Shown here one piece after another: positions 22,867-31,954 of a stretch of 56,241 nucleotides of DNA. Each line of letters starts with the position of its first letter. The first letter of the stretch is position 1. The stretch comes from Candidatus Alcium sp. F082. Its GTDB lineage: Bacteria > Bacteroidota > Bacteroidia > Bacteroidales > F082. The notes under the pieces are model-generated. The model was not told the origin of the DNA. It saw nothing but the letters and a program-made list of their open reading frames with translations, and did not search any database. The position numbers were made by a program, and so were the translations under genes. The DNA is taken from assembly GCA_001543395.1 (NCBI GenBank), contig LPNG01000014.1, positions 16,359 through 72,599 of the forward strand. The letters are read 5' to 3'.

Positions 22867-23885
22867 CAGCAGTCGATTTTGAGGTCGCCTTCCTTGATCC
22901 AACCTATCTTTCTCAGTATCAGGCCGAAAATCCATGTTAGGACAGCAGGCAGCACGAAGCAGACCAAAGCCATGCCTATCCACATGTTCATGCCGCCTTC
23001 GGGCATGGCGGTATAAATGCCGATGGGGCCGACGAGGCCGCAGGTACCCATGCCGGAGCCGATAGGGATGTTTTCCAAGTGGAAGATGCAGGTGGAGATA
23101 GGTCCTGTGATGGCCGAGGTAAGCAGTACGGGAATCCAGATCTTAGGATTCTTCACGATATTACCCATCTGTAACATAGAGGTGCCGAGACCTTGTGCCA
23201 CCAATCCACCCCAGCGGTTTTCCCTGAAACTCAACACTGCGAAGCCGATCATCTGGGCACAACAACCTGCTGTGGCAGCGCCGCCCGCGATGCCGCCCAA
23301 ACCGATGGCAAGGCATATGGCTGCCGAGCTGATGGGCAGGGTGAGCACTGAACCGATGACCACTGAGACGACGATGCCCATCAATAAGGGCTGCATCTGG
23401 GTGGCATTCTCGATGAAAGTGCCTAGGGCGGTCATCACCTTTTGTATGGGTGCACCGGCGAGGTAGGCCATCAGCACGCCGCTGATGATGACGACGGCCG
23501 GGGTCACGAGGATGTCAACCTGGGTCTCTTTATAGACCATCTTGCCCAATTCGATGGCCACGATGACAGCGACATAGGCGCCCATCGGGCCGCCCAACTC
23601 GTTGCCGGCGATGCCTACGGCGATGGCGCTAAACAGCACCAGACCCTCGCAACCGAGTTTGTAGGCAATAGCCACGGCGATAGCGGCTCCCGTGGCGGCC
23701 TTGGCATATTTGGCGATGGTCACAAAGGCTTCAATGCCCGTCTTGTCGCCCAAGGTCTGGAAGATGGTGCCGATGAGCAACGAGGCAAACAAGCCCAGCG
23801 CCATAGCGCCAAGAGCGTCGACAAAATAGGCCTTCCAGGTCATGTCGACGCCCTTGCGTTGGCAAAATGCTTTGAATTTGCTCAT
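22866..23885 (-). CDS. Stand-alone PTS EIIC-type membrane transporter
   Basis: The 339-residue protein is highly hydrophobic, with about nine helices and glycine-rich stretches such as AIAVGIAGNELGGPMGAYVA and IGLGGIAGGAATAGCCAQMIG. It fits the PTS_EIIC_2 family, which occurs alone, without EIIA or EIIB, in many Bacteroidetes and Firmicutes. Without the other PTS parts it is unlikely to be a phosphotransferase permease; substrate and mechanism are unknown. It lies between a nicotinamidase-like gene (6-base gap) and recX (1-base overlap), forming a minus-strand operon. Confidence 0.75.
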   Translation of the reverse strand: MSKFKAFCQRKGVDMTWKAYFVDALGAMALGLFASLLIGTIFQTLGDKTGIEAFVTIAKYAKAATGAAIAVAIAYKLGCEGLVLFSAIAVGIAGNELGGPMGAYVAVIVAIELGKMVYKETQVDILVTPAVVIISGVLMAYLAGAPIQKVMTALGTFIENATQMQPLLMGIVVSVVIGSVLTLPISSAAICLAIGLGGIAGGAATAGCCAQMIGFAVLSFRENRWGGLVAQGLGTSMLQMGNIVKNPKIWIPVLLTSAITGPISTCIFHLENIPIGSGMGTCGLVGPIGIYTAMPEGGMNMWIGMALVCFVLPAVLTWIFGLILRKIGWIKEGDLKIDC

Positions 23886-23891
23886 GTTTGT

Positions 23892-24608
23892 TTATTCAAA
23901 CTCAATGCCTTCGATGCCGTTTTCCTTCATCAGGTCGGCGAGCTTGGTGTCGTTGTCGTCGACGGCGGCGAGGCAGTTGGTCACGATGCGGATTTGGTTG
24001 GCAGGATAGAAGGCCATCAGGTCTTTGGTGGTCTCATAGACGCAATAGTCCGTGGCGATGCCGCACACGTCGATGCCTTCAAACTTTTCTTGCTCGATGA
24101 CGGCACGAAGTTTTGCGCCGCTACGTTCGTTTTGGAAGATGCTGAACTCCTCTTTTTCCGCGAGGTCACCCTTTTGCATGTAATGGATGTTCGGGATGTT
24201 GGGCGTGATGGCCGTCAGCACTTCTTGGAGGGCGGGGTAGACGTTCATGCCTTCGGTGCCTTGCACGCAGTGAGGCGGAAACACACCGCCTTGCTCAACA
24301 AAAGAGCAGTGGTTGGCCGGGTGTGCATCTTGTGTGACGATGATCCAACCATAATTCTTCCAAGCGCCGTCATTCAGTGCCTGGGCGAGGAAGTCCATCG
24401 AAGCGGGACCCTTGGCAGTGGCTAAGCTGCCCGTGGTGAAGTCGATTTGAGGGTCGACGATAATGAGCATACGATTGGGAAGCTCGATCTTTTCGGTGAC
24501 GGTCTCAACGGCTTCTTCTTTGACTTCTTCTTTTTGTTTTTTGTTGTTGCAGCCTGCAAAAGCAAGGGCGGCGATGAGCACGATGGCTCCGAAGATGTGT
24601 TTTTTCAT
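23892..24608 (-). CDS. Isochorismatase/nicotinamidase-like lipoprotein
   Basis: The 238-residue protein has a lipoprotein signal (MKKHIFGAIVLIAALAFAGC, Cys20) and a charged linker. The cysteine-hydrolase fold follows: catalytic Asp in IIVDPQIDF, the metal-site-like DAHPANHCSF, HCVQGTEG, Lys in MQKGD and nucleophilic Cys in CGIATDYCV. Nicotinamidases make nicotinate from nicotinamide for NAD recycling and are normally cytoplasmic, so a secreted lipoprotein form would act in the periplasm or on the surface. The start is at 24608; a longer in-frame stretch upstream overlaps the promoter. Confidence 0.85.
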   Translation of the reverse strand: MKKHIFGAIVLIAALAFAGCNNKKQKEEVKEEAVETVTEKIELPNRMLIIVDPQIDFTTGSLATAKGPASMDFLAQALNDGAWKNYGWIIVTQDAHPANHCSFVEQGGVFPPHCVQGTEGMNVYPALQEVLTAITPNIPNIHYMQKGDLAEKEEFSIFQNERSGAKLRAVIEQEKFEGIDVCGIATDYCVYETTKDLMAFYPANQIRIVTNCLAAVDDNDTKLADLMKENGIEGIEFE

Positions 24609-24639
24609 GTCTTTATCTTTTAGATTGTGAAATTTGTTG

Positions 24640-24647
24640 CAAAAGTA
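24640..24647 (-). promoter_or_regulatory. -7 promoter box for the nicotinamidase operon
   Basis: Minus strand TACTTTTG fits TAnnTTTG, 31 bases before the lipoprotein ATG at 24608. Confidence 0.55.
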
Positions 24648-24654
24648 GTGATTT

Positions 24655-26478
24655 TTATGATTTGAAAAGCTTTTTGATCCATTCGGGATGCCCAATTCTG
24701 CGTAAAGCGTTCTTCACCCACTCGCGGTTCTCGGGTTTGTACCAGAAGAAAAACCGTTGTTGGGCAAGCTTCTCCTCTTTGGTCTTGGCGCAAAAGACAG
24801 GTTCAAGCGTGTATGGGTCGTAACCCGAATAGTATATTTCGGTGGCCAAGGTCATAGGAGTAGGGGTGAAGTCTTGGACTTGCTCCAAATGATAGCCTAA
24901 TTCCTTGGTCCTCACAGCCAAATCAGCCATGTCCTCAAGATAACAGTCGGGGTGCGAGGAGATGAAATAGGGGATGAGTTGTTGGTTGAGATGCTCTTTC
25001 TCGTTGATTTGGTCGAATTTCTGTTTCAACTTCACGAACATGTCGAACTTGGGCTTGCGCATGAGTTTCAACACAGCGTCGCTGGTGTGTTCGGGGGCCA
25101 CTTTCAGTCGGCCGCTGACATGTCGCGTGACCAGTTGTCGGAAGTATTCGTCATAACCCATGGCCTTGTTCTCCTCGGGCGTGCTGTCGTGCAGGAACAA
25201 ATCATACCGGATACCCGAGCCTATGGTGGCTTTCTTTACCTTCGGGTTCTTGTCCACCTCTTTATATATGTCAATCAGCGGATGATGGTCGGTGTTGAGG
25301 TTTTTGCAGACGCTGGGTTGCAGGCAGGTGGGGCGAGCGCATTTCTCGCAGAGGCGTTCGTCCTTGCCCTTCATACGGTACATATTGGCCGAAGGACCGC
25401 CCAAGTCGCTGATGTAGCCCTTGAAGTCCTCCATCTCTGTCACCTTTTCCACCTCTTTTAATATAGATTCCTTGCTGCGCGAGGCGACAAACTTGCCTTG
25501 ATGTGCCGAGATGGTGCAGAAGGCACAGCCGCCAAAGCACCCGCGATGCAGGTTGACGGAATGACGAATCATCTCGTAAGCTGGGATGGCACCGCGCTTG
25601 GCATATTTGGGATGGGGCAAACGGGTGTATGGCAAATCAAACGAGGCATCAATTTGTTCTTCGGTGAAGGTGGGTAGCGGCGGGTTGATGATAAGACGTT
25701 GGTTGCCAATGTCTTGAATTAGTCTAGCGGCGTGCTTTTTGTTGGACTCCTCTTCGATGTGCCGGAAGTTGGAGGCATATTCTTTCTTGTCCTTGAGGCA
25801 GACTTCGTGTGAAACGAGCTCGATGGTCTCGCCATCGAAATCGGGAAGTGGCTGTTTCTTGTCTTGCAAGAAAAAGGTCTGCTTGATGTTAGTCAATTCG
25901 CTGATGCTTTTGCCGTCTTTGATGGCCTTGGCGATTTCCACCATGGTGAGTTCGCCCATGCCGTAAACACCAATGTCAGCCTTACAGTCGACCAAGATGC
26001 TGGGCTTGAGGCAGTCGTCCCAATAGTCGTAATGCGTCACACGACGCAACGAAGCCTCGATGCCGCCAACGATGACGGGCACATCGGGAAAGAGTTTCTT
26101 GAGGATATTGCAATAGACAATGGTGGCTCGGTCGGGACGGAAGCCCGCTTCGCCACCAGGTGTATATGCGTCGTTGCTACGAAGGCGCTTGTTGGCGGTG
26201 TAGTGGTTCACCATCGAGTCCATGCAGCCTGCCGACACGCCAAAGTACAATCTCGGTTTGCCGAATTTCTTGAAATCACGTAGGTCGTCACGCCAGTTGG
26301 GCTGGGGGATGAGTGCCACGCGGAAGCCATTATGCTCCAAAACCCTTCCGATGACCGCTGCTCCAAACGCTGGATGGTCGACGTAGGCATCGCCCGTGAC
26401 GAACACCACGTCCACCTCATCCCAACCGCGCAGGTCGGTCTCTTTTTTCGTTATGGGAAGCCAGTCAAGTAAGGTCAT
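24655..26478 (-). CDS. YgiQ-family radical SAM protein
   Basis: The 607-residue protein is full length for this family of uncharacterised radical SAM enzymes. The [4Fe-4S]/SAM motif CxxxCxxC is at Cys314, Cys318 and Cys321 (RGCFGGCAFC), preceded by a large N-terminal UPF0313 domain (for example PITKKETDLRGWDEVDVVFV). A second cysteine group (CEKCARPTCLQPSVC) at about 370-385 could bind another cluster. The C-terminus VQDFTPTPMTLATEIYYSGY is typical. The function in any organism is unresolved. It is divergent from the yitT-like gene. Confidence 0.92.
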   Translation of the reverse strand: MTLLDWLPITKKETDLRGWDEVDVVFVTGDAYVDHPAFGAAVIGRVLEHNGFRVALIPQPNWRDDLRDFKKFGKPRLYFGVSAGCMDSMVNHYTANKRLRSNDAYTPGGEAGFRPDRATIVYCNILKKLFPDVPVIVGGIEASLRRVTHYDYWDDCLKPSILVDCKADIGVYGMGELTMVEIAKAIKDGKSISELTNIKQTFFLQDKKQPLPDFDGETIELVSHEVCLKDKKEYASNFRHIEEESNKKHAARLIQDIGNQRLIINPPLPTFTEEQIDASFDLPYTRLPHPKYAKRGAIPAYEMIRHSVNLHRGCFGGCAFCTISAHQGKFVASRSKESILKEVEKVTEMEDFKGYISDLGGPSANMYRMKGKDERLCEKCARPTCLQPSVCKNLNTDHHPLIDIYKEVDKNPKVKKATIGSGIRYDLFLHDSTPEENKAMGYDEYFRQLVTRHVSGRLKVAPEHTSDAVLKLMRKPKFDMFVKLKQKFDQINEKEHLNQQLIPYFISSHPDCYLEDMADLAVRTKELGYHLEQVQDFTPTPMTLATEIYYSGYDPYTLEPVFCAKTKEEKLAQQRFFFWYKPENREWVKNALRRIGHPEWIKKLFKS

Positions 26479-26494
26479 TCCATGAATTTTGCTG

Positions 26495-26502
26495 CAAAGG
26501 TA
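26495..26502 (-). promoter_or_regulatory. -7 promoter box for the radical SAM gene
   Basis: Minus strand TACCTTTG fits TAnnTTTG, 16 bases before the ATG at 26478. A weaker GACCTTTG on the plus strand at 26544-26551 may serve the divergent yitT-like gene. Confidence 0.5.
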
Positions 26503-26606
26503 ATTATTTATTGAAAACGCTTCTTTATCTCGAAAAGAATTCCGACCTTTGCAGCCGCAAAAATTGAAGCGAGTTTATTAATTAAAGAATTAAAAATCAA
26601 ATATTT

Positions 26607-27599
26607 ATGAAAAAATTCAACGATGTAATGAAGGAAATTGGCGATGCTTTGGTCAGCAAAAAGTTCTGGGTGGAACTGCTGATCATGACTTTCGGCATGT
26701 TTATGACTGGCGTATGTGTCTATTATTTCCTCGTTCCGAGCAAGCTGATTGTGGGTTCCATTTCGGGTCTCTCCATCGTGCTGACCAACATTTTCAACAG
26801 CATGGGCATCAACATTGGACTGCCTTCGATGATTACTATCATCAATGCCATCCTACTGGTTTTGGCTTATCTTTTGGTAGGTAAGGAATTTGGCCTTAAG
26901 ACCGTTTATTGCGCCCTTATCCTTGGCCCCATGACCAAGGTGTGCGAGTGGATTTATCCTTGGCAAAACCTTGCCACGCCAAACGATTACCTTATCAATA
27001 TGGGTGTCGCCCCCGACCAAGCCTTCTCTGTGATGGGCAACCCTTGGTTCGACTTGCTCTGCTGCGTGATCATCCTCAGCGCGGCCCAAACGCTGATGTT
27101 CTCCATCAATGCCTCAACTGGCGGCCTTGATATTTTGGCCAAGATCGTCAACAAATACTTGCACTTCGACATGGGTAAGTCTGTGAGCGTGGCGGGTGCC
27201 ATCATCTGCCTCACGGCTTTCGCCATCAACCCCTTCCAGATGGTCATCATCGGCCTCATCGCCACATGGATCAACGGCATGGTGGTGAATATGTTCACGG
27301 CTAACCTGAACCAGCGCAAACGTGTTTGCATCGTCTCGAAGGACTACGACCGCATTCGCCATTACATCATTGACGAACTGCACCGCGGCTGCACCCTGTA
27401 TGAAGTGATCGGTGGCTACACCAATGAAAAGTCAATTGAATTGGAATCACTGCTCACCAACGACGAGTTCTCAAAGTTGATGGAATACCTTGGCAAGAAC
27501 GAAATCAATGCCTTCACGACTGCCGGCAACGTCAGCGAAGTCTATGGCTTGTGGGCCAAAGACCGTCACCGCGCGAGAAAACACGCCGAGAAGCGATAA
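26607..27599 (+). CDS. YitT-family membrane protein
   Basis: The 330-residue protein has about six membrane helices in the first 220 residues (FWVELLIMTFGMFMTGVCVY, SISGLSIVLTNIF, INAILLVLAYLLVG and others) and a C-terminal DUF2179 domain (about 230-315: RVCIVSKDYDRIRHYIIDEL, RGCTLYEVIGGYTNEKS). YitT proteins are uncharacterised inner-membrane proteins. The soluble C-terminal domain lies in the cytoplasm and may sense a ligand. It is expressed divergently from the radical SAM gene. Confidence 0.88.
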   Translation: MKKFNDVMKEIGDALVSKKFWVELLIMTFGMFMTGVCVYYFLVPSKLIVGSISGLSIVLTNIFNSMGINIGLPSMITIINAILLVLAYLLVGKEFGLKTVYCALILGPMTKVCEWIYPWQNLATPNDYLINMGVAPDQAFSVMGNPWFDLLCCVIILSAAQTLMFSINASTGGLDILAKIVNKYLHFDMGKSVSVAGAIICLTAFAINPFQMVIIGLIATWINGMVVNMFTANLNQRKRVCIVSKDYDRIRHYIIDELHRGCTLYEVIGGYTNEKSIELESLLTNDEFSKLMEYLGKNEINAFTTAGNVSEVYGLWAKDRHRARKHAEKR

Positions 27600-27614
27600 T
27601 TACAAAAGTTTTCC

Positions 27615-27622
27615 TATTTTTG
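27615..27622 (+). promoter_or_regulatory. -7 promoter box for pepT
   Basis: TATTTTTG fits TAnnTTTG, 23 bases before the ATG at 27646. Confidence 0.55.
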
Positions 27623-27645
27623 TGCCAAATTAAAAACAGCACAAA

Positions 27646-28866
27646 ATGGAAAAGCTTTTAGACAAATTTTTGAGATACGTCTCTGTTGAGACAACCTCCG
27701 ACGAGAATTCCGAATCGCAACCCAGCACCGCCAAGCAACTCAATCTTTTGGGAATGCTTCGCGATGAATTGCAAGCTCTTGGCATCCCTGCCGAATTGGA
27801 TGAATATGGCTATGTGATGGCCACCATTCCCTCCAATGTCGACCGCGAGATCCCGGCCATCGGCTTCATAGCCCATGTGGATACCTCGCCAGATGCTTCG
27901 GGAACCGACATCAAGCCGCAGATCATCCCCAATTACGACGGGGGCGACATCGTTTTGAATAAGGAGAAAAACATCCTGTTGCGTGTTTCAGAGTTTCCTG
28001 AGATGGCACAATACAAAGGCCAAACGATGATTACCACTGATGGTACGACCCTGCTCGGCGCCGACGATAAGGCTGGCGTGGCCGAGATTATGTATGCTGC
28101 ACAGTATATGATGGAGCATCCCGACTTCAAGCATGGTGAGATCAAGATCGGCTTCACGCCCGACGAGGAGATTGGTCGTGGTGTGGTGAAGTTTGACGTG
28201 AAGAAGTTTGGTGCCAAATATGCCTACACCATGGATGGCGGCGAAATCGGCGAGTTGGAGTATGAAAACTTCAACGCTGCAGGTGCCAAGATCCACATTC
28301 AAGGCAGCAATATCCATCCCGGCTATGGCAAGGATAAGATGGTCAACTCGATGCTCATCGCCATGGAACTCAACGGTATGCTACCCGTGGAGCAACGTCC
28401 GCGTTTCACCCAGGGCTACGAAGGCTTCTTCCATCTGACCGAAATCAACGGCACGGTAGAGGAGACCACGATGTCGTACATCATCCGTGACCATGACCGC
28501 GCTAAGTTTGAGGAAAAGAAAGCCCTGATGACCTCGGTGGTGGAGTTCCTCAACAAGAAATATGGCGATGTGGTGAAGCTGGAACTGAAGCACCAGTACT
28601 ACAACATGCGCCAAGAGGTAGAACCTCATTTCTTCATCGTCGAAAGAGCGATTAAGGCCATGGAGATGGCCAACATCAAGCCGAAAGTGCAGCCCATCCG
28701 TGGCGGTACCGATGGTGCCAACCTCTCGTTCATGGGTCTGCCTTGCCCCAACATCTTCGCCGGCGGTCACAACTTCCACGGCAAGTTGGAGTATGCGCCG
28801 CTTGAGAGTATGATGAAGGCTTCGGAAGTGATTCTGAACATTATCACCCTGTTCCAAGCGGAATAA
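27646..28866 (+). CDS. pepT: Peptidase T (tripeptide aminopeptidase)
   Basis: PepT is a cytoplasmic zinc aminopeptidase of the M20 family that removes the N-terminal residue from tripeptides. The 406-residue protein has the metal and catalytic sites: His77 and Asp79 in FIAHVDTSPD, Asp140 in LLGADDKAG, Glu174-Glu175 in TPDEEIG, and a C-terminal His in FAGGHNFHG. The length is standard. The gene has its own promoter and is followed after 12 bases by a DUF2079 gene. Confidence 0.95.
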   Translation: MEKLLDKFLRYVSVETTSDENSESQPSTAKQLNLLGMLRDELQALGIPAELDEYGYVMATIPSNVDREIPAIGFIAHVDTSPDASGTDIKPQIIPNYDGGDIVLNKEKNILLRVSEFPEMAQYKGQTMITTDGTTLLGADDKAGVAEIMYAAQYMMEHPDFKHGEIKIGFTPDEEIGRGVVKFDVKKFGAKYAYTMDGGEIGELEYENFNAAGAKIHIQGSNIHPGYGKDKMVNSMLIAMELNGMLPVEQRPRFTQGYEGFFHLTEINGTVEETTMSYIIRDHDRAKFEEKKALMTSVVEFLNKKYGDVVKLELKHQYYNMRQEVEPHFFIVERAIKAMEMANIKPKVQPIRGGTDGANLSFMGLPCPNIFAGGHNFHGKLEYAPLESMMKASEVILNIITLFQAE

Positions 28867-28878
28867 TAAGCGGCCGGT

Positions 28879-30336
28879 ATGAAGGCGATGACCTTGGGTA
28901 AGCGGCAGAAAAACATCACGCTGGCATCGGTATTTACCGTTGCCGGCGTATTGTATTGCCTCATATCCTTGGTTAACCATTTCCTTTTCAAGACGTATGC
29001 GCTTGACTTGGGGCTTTACACCCATGCGATGTACGACTACGTGCACTTTCGCATCGACGACTGTAGCATGTTTAAGGATGCGCCTCAACGTGTTCTCAGC
29101 GACCATTTCGACTTGTATCTGGTCCTCTTTTCGCCGTTGATCTATTTGTTTGGGACCTACACTTTGCTTGTCATCCAAATAGTGGCGGTTTTGTTGGGCG
29201 GCTGGGGCGTATACAAACTGATTGGGCTTTATTCCGATGATGATTGGATGCCATTGTTTGCTAGTGCTGCTTTCCTCTTTTCGTTTGGTGTCATACAGCC
29301 TTTTGGCTTTGATTACCATTCCAATGTGGTGACGGCCATGTTGTTACCCTGGCTACTTTATTTCATCAAGCAGGGAAGGTATGGCATGGCTACTTTGTTT
29401 GTTGTTTTGTTTGTCATCGGGAAGGAGAACATGTCGTTGTGGCTGCTTTTCGTCGTGATTGCCTTGATGTGGGATTACCGAAAAGACAAACGGGCGCTTT
29501 GGCATTTGTTTGCCTATGCGGTCTTTTCCATAGCTTACTTTCTCATTGTCAATATGATAGTGATGCCGAAATTAGGCGGCAATGGAGGTGGATTCGCCCG
29601 TTATGCCCATTTGGGTGATAACTATTTGGACATTGCCAAGAATTTGCTGATGAATCCAGGAGAGACCATCCGATTGCTGTTTGTCAACACGAATGGTTTG
29701 CCGCGCTTTGATGGCGTGAAGGCGGAGTTCTATATCTGTGCCTTGACAACAGGGTTGGTGCTGACCTTGTTGAAGCCTAACTATCTGATCATGCTGATTC
29801 CTTTGATTGGGCAGAAAATGCTTTCCATCGATGGCATGTTTTGGGGCATTTCGGTCCAGTATTCGGTAGAGTTCATGCCGGTTGTCGTCATTTCGTCGTT
29901 TTTGGTCATTATCAGATTGAAGAAGCAGGCATGGCGGTTGGCTGTGGCAGGTGCGTTGCTTTTGTCCGTAATCCTCACCACTTTTTATACCATCGGTGTT
30001 CCCAAAGCCTATGTCAATCCTGAAAATATCTGCGTGTATCAAGGAAGACACTATGAACAAAAGCGTTTCGACGCTCGATATGCCCGCGAGCTTATCCGTC
30101 AAATACCAGACGATGCCTCTGTTTGTGCTGCTTCAATGTTTGTGCCGCATCTGGCATTGCGGGAGAAGATAGAGGATTATGACAGCAAACAGACTATTGA
30201 GGCCGAATATGTGCTCGTTCCCGAATCGTATCTCAGCCATAAACGGAATGGGAAATTGATATTCGGTAATCGTGACGATTTCGAGGTGGTGTCTACTGAC
30301 GGGGTGTTGTATCTGTTTCGTCGGATACGGCCTTGA
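28879..30336 (+). CDS. DUF2079 multi-spanning membrane protein
   Basis: The 485-residue protein has about ten hydrophobic helices. The N-terminal region, with ALDLGLYTHAMYDYVHFRID and LSDHFDLYLVLFSPLIYLFG, is typical of DUF2079, a family related in topology to GT-C glycosyltransferases. The C-terminal soluble part (about 390-485) includes the pattern DDASVCAASMFVPHLALRE. It probably acts in envelope glycosylation, but the substrate is unknown. Its last 44 bases overlap the convergent GT39 gene. The start ATG at 28879 follows pepT closely. Confidence 0.8.
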   Translation: MKAMTLGKRQKNITLASVFTVAGVLYCLISLVNHFLFKTYALDLGLYTHAMYDYVHFRIDDCSMFKDAPQRVLSDHFDLYLVLFSPLIYLFGTYTLLVIQIVAVLLGGWGVYKLIGLYSDDDWMPLFASAAFLFSFGVIQPFGFDYHSNVVTAMLLPWLLYFIKQGRYGMATLFVVLFVIGKENMSLWLLFVVIALMWDYRKDKRALWHLFAYAVFSIAYFLIVNMIVMPKLGGNGGGFARYAHLGDNYLDIAKNLLMNPGETIRLLFVNTNGLPRFDGVKAEFYICALTTGLVLTLLKPNYLIMLIPLIGQKMLSIDGMFWGISVQYSVEFMPVVVISSFLVIIRLKKQAWRLAVAGALLLSVILTTFYTIGVPKAYVNPENICVYQGRHYEQKRFDARYARELIRQIPDDASVCAASMFVPHLALREKIEDYDSKQTIEAEYVLVPESYLSHKRNGKLIFGNRDDFEVVSTDGVLYLFRRIRP

Positions 30337-31954
30337 AATCTGATAAGCGAGGCGGATTGTCGCATAGCCCCTTGCATGTGTAAACGAAGTAATTCTCAAC
30401 GGTTTTCCCGCCGCGTTCGATTGGGATGACCCCCACCAGTTCAATCTCCTTGAAAAACCATTGATAGGTCTCTTTAGGATTTTTCAGATAACGGCTGCCA
30501 GTGAGGAACCAATAGTCTTCTCCTAGATGGAATCCGTCTCTTTTGTCGTTGATCCACAAATACTTGTGTAAAAACTCTGGCCATCCTAATCCCATCACGC
30601 GCATTCCCAAAGGACGTGCCACATAGTAGTCGAGGTTGGCCAGGGGGAACCATTGGTTGGCAACGATACCATCTTCCGCTTTCATCAATCCTTCTGCTAT
30701 TTTCTCTTCGCGGAAATCGGCAAATTTTTTGCCCAGTTGACGCCAACCATACATGTCTAAAGTGAAATCGTCGCGGCCAACTTGTTCTGCCTCGGTGTGT
30801 TTGTCAAGGGGGATGAAGCCTGTCTTAATTTCGGCTACGCCAATTATCAAGGTGATTACAAGCACTGACAATGCGGCAATGATGGATTTGGGAACCATGT
30901 CGGCATGGGCATGTTTGTCTCTCAGATAGGCGGCTGACAATAAGATGAGTAGGACGTAGGCGGGAGCGTTCCAATGGGGCAGGGTGGGGCGAGTGAAAGA
31001 GAAAAACAGGAACACGAAGATGAGCGGCAGGGCGATGCATAGAATCAGCCTTTGTGCCTGTCGGTCAAGTTGTAGCCTCTTTTTGGATGCCGCAATGATG
31101 GCGATAATGGCCAATATGAAGTTGACAGGGTTGTTGTAGAAGAACTCTCCAGCAATCTCGGTACCGAATGTGCTTAGATTAGGTTTTCCGAACAGGCTGA
31201 CACGCTCCCCATGGAAACGGAAGCTGATGAGGTCGTTTTGTATGTTCCAATATAGGATGGGGATGCAGCAGATGGCGGAAATCAGCAAGGCGAGATAAAG
31301 GTAGGGGTTTTTGAGCTGCTTGCGGTTGAACAGCAAGATGTAAAGACCCATTCCGACCCAAAGGAAAACGCCTGAGTATTTGGAGAGCATGGCTAATCCT
31401 GCGAAAAGTCCGAAAAGAAGCAAAAACTTAGGTTGCTGAGTGCTGAGTTTGTCGAAGTATCGAAGCACCGTTTTAGAATCTGTCGGCCCTTCGACGGGCT
31501 CAGGGACCTTGACCTTCAAATACTTGATAGCCATCCATGCGGCTAATAACCAAAACAGCATCAGTGGCGTGTCGGGCATGATGAAGATGCCCGTGATGAC
31601 GAAGGCATAGATGGAGGCGGTGAAGAGTAGCGCGGCATAAAGCCCCGTCCAAGCGTCTTTAATCTCTTTGCCGATATGGAAAACGATATAGGTGTTGGCC
31701 GTCATGAAGACCACCGAAGCCAAACGAATAAAGAACTCGCTGTCAAGCAATAGGTTAAGGCTGAACAATTGTATGACCCAGCCCACCATAGGTGGATGGT
31801 CGAAGTGGCTCCAATCGGGGTATAGGGCGTAGGTCCAGTAGTACACCTCGTCGTTGCCAAACTCCATCCATGCGGCCAAGAGGGCTCTCACTACCGCGCT
31901 GATGGCTAAGAGTCCTATCAGTATCTTGTTGATATTTTGCTCTTTGATCCTCAC
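30293..31954 (-). CDS. GT39-like (ArnT/PMT-type) glycosyltransferase with REP-derived insertion
   Basis: The 553-residue membrane protein starts at GTG 31954, overlapping the stop of the PHP gene (GTGA). It shows the GT-C hallmark acidic motif in FGNDEVYYW and the following PDWSHFDHPPMVGW loop (about 30-55), with about ten helices and a soluble C-terminal domain. Such enzymes move sugars from polyprenyl-phosphate carriers to lipids or proteins at the periplasmic face. Residues about 149-170 include KVPEPVEGPTDSKTV, the translation of a REP element (31485-31508) lying between helices. The frame is intact. The gene end overlaps DUF2079 on the other strand. Confidence 0.82.
   Translation of the reverse strand: MRIKEQNINKILIGLLAISAVVRALLAAWMEFGNDEVYYWTYALYPDWSHFDHPPMVGWVIQLFSLNLLLDSEFFIRLASVVFMTANTYIVFHIGKEIKDAWTGLYAALLFTASIYAFVITGIFIMPDTPLMLFWLLAAWMAIKYLKVKVPEPVEGPTDSKTVLRYFDKLSTQQPKFLLLFGLFAGLAMLSKYSGVFLWVGMGLYILLFNRKQLKNPYLYLALLISAICCIPILYWNIQNDLISFRFHGERVSLFGKPNLSTFGTEIAGEFFYNNPVNFILAIIAIIAASKKRLQLDRQAQRLILCIALPLIFVFLFFSFTRPTLPHWNAPAYVLLILLSAAYLRDKHAHADMVPKSIIAALSVLVITLIIGVAEIKTGFIPLDKHTEAEQVGRDDFTLDMYGWRQLGKKFADFREEKIAEGLMKAEDGIVANQWFPLANLDYYVARPLGMRVMGLGWPEFLHKYLWINDKRDGFHLGEDYWFLTGSRYLKNPKETYQWFFKEIELVGVIPIERGGKTVENYFVYTCKGLCDNPPRLSDFKAVSDETDTTPRQ
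31485..31508. repeat. REP element inside the glycosyltransferase gene
   Basis: GGCCCTTCGACGGGCTCAGG followed by GACC matches the element at 33335-33360 (opposite strand) in 23 of 24 bases. It is translated in frame as the well-known PEPVEG peptide. A short duplicate GCTGAGT-GCTGAGT lies nearby at 31435-31448. Confidence 0.85.
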
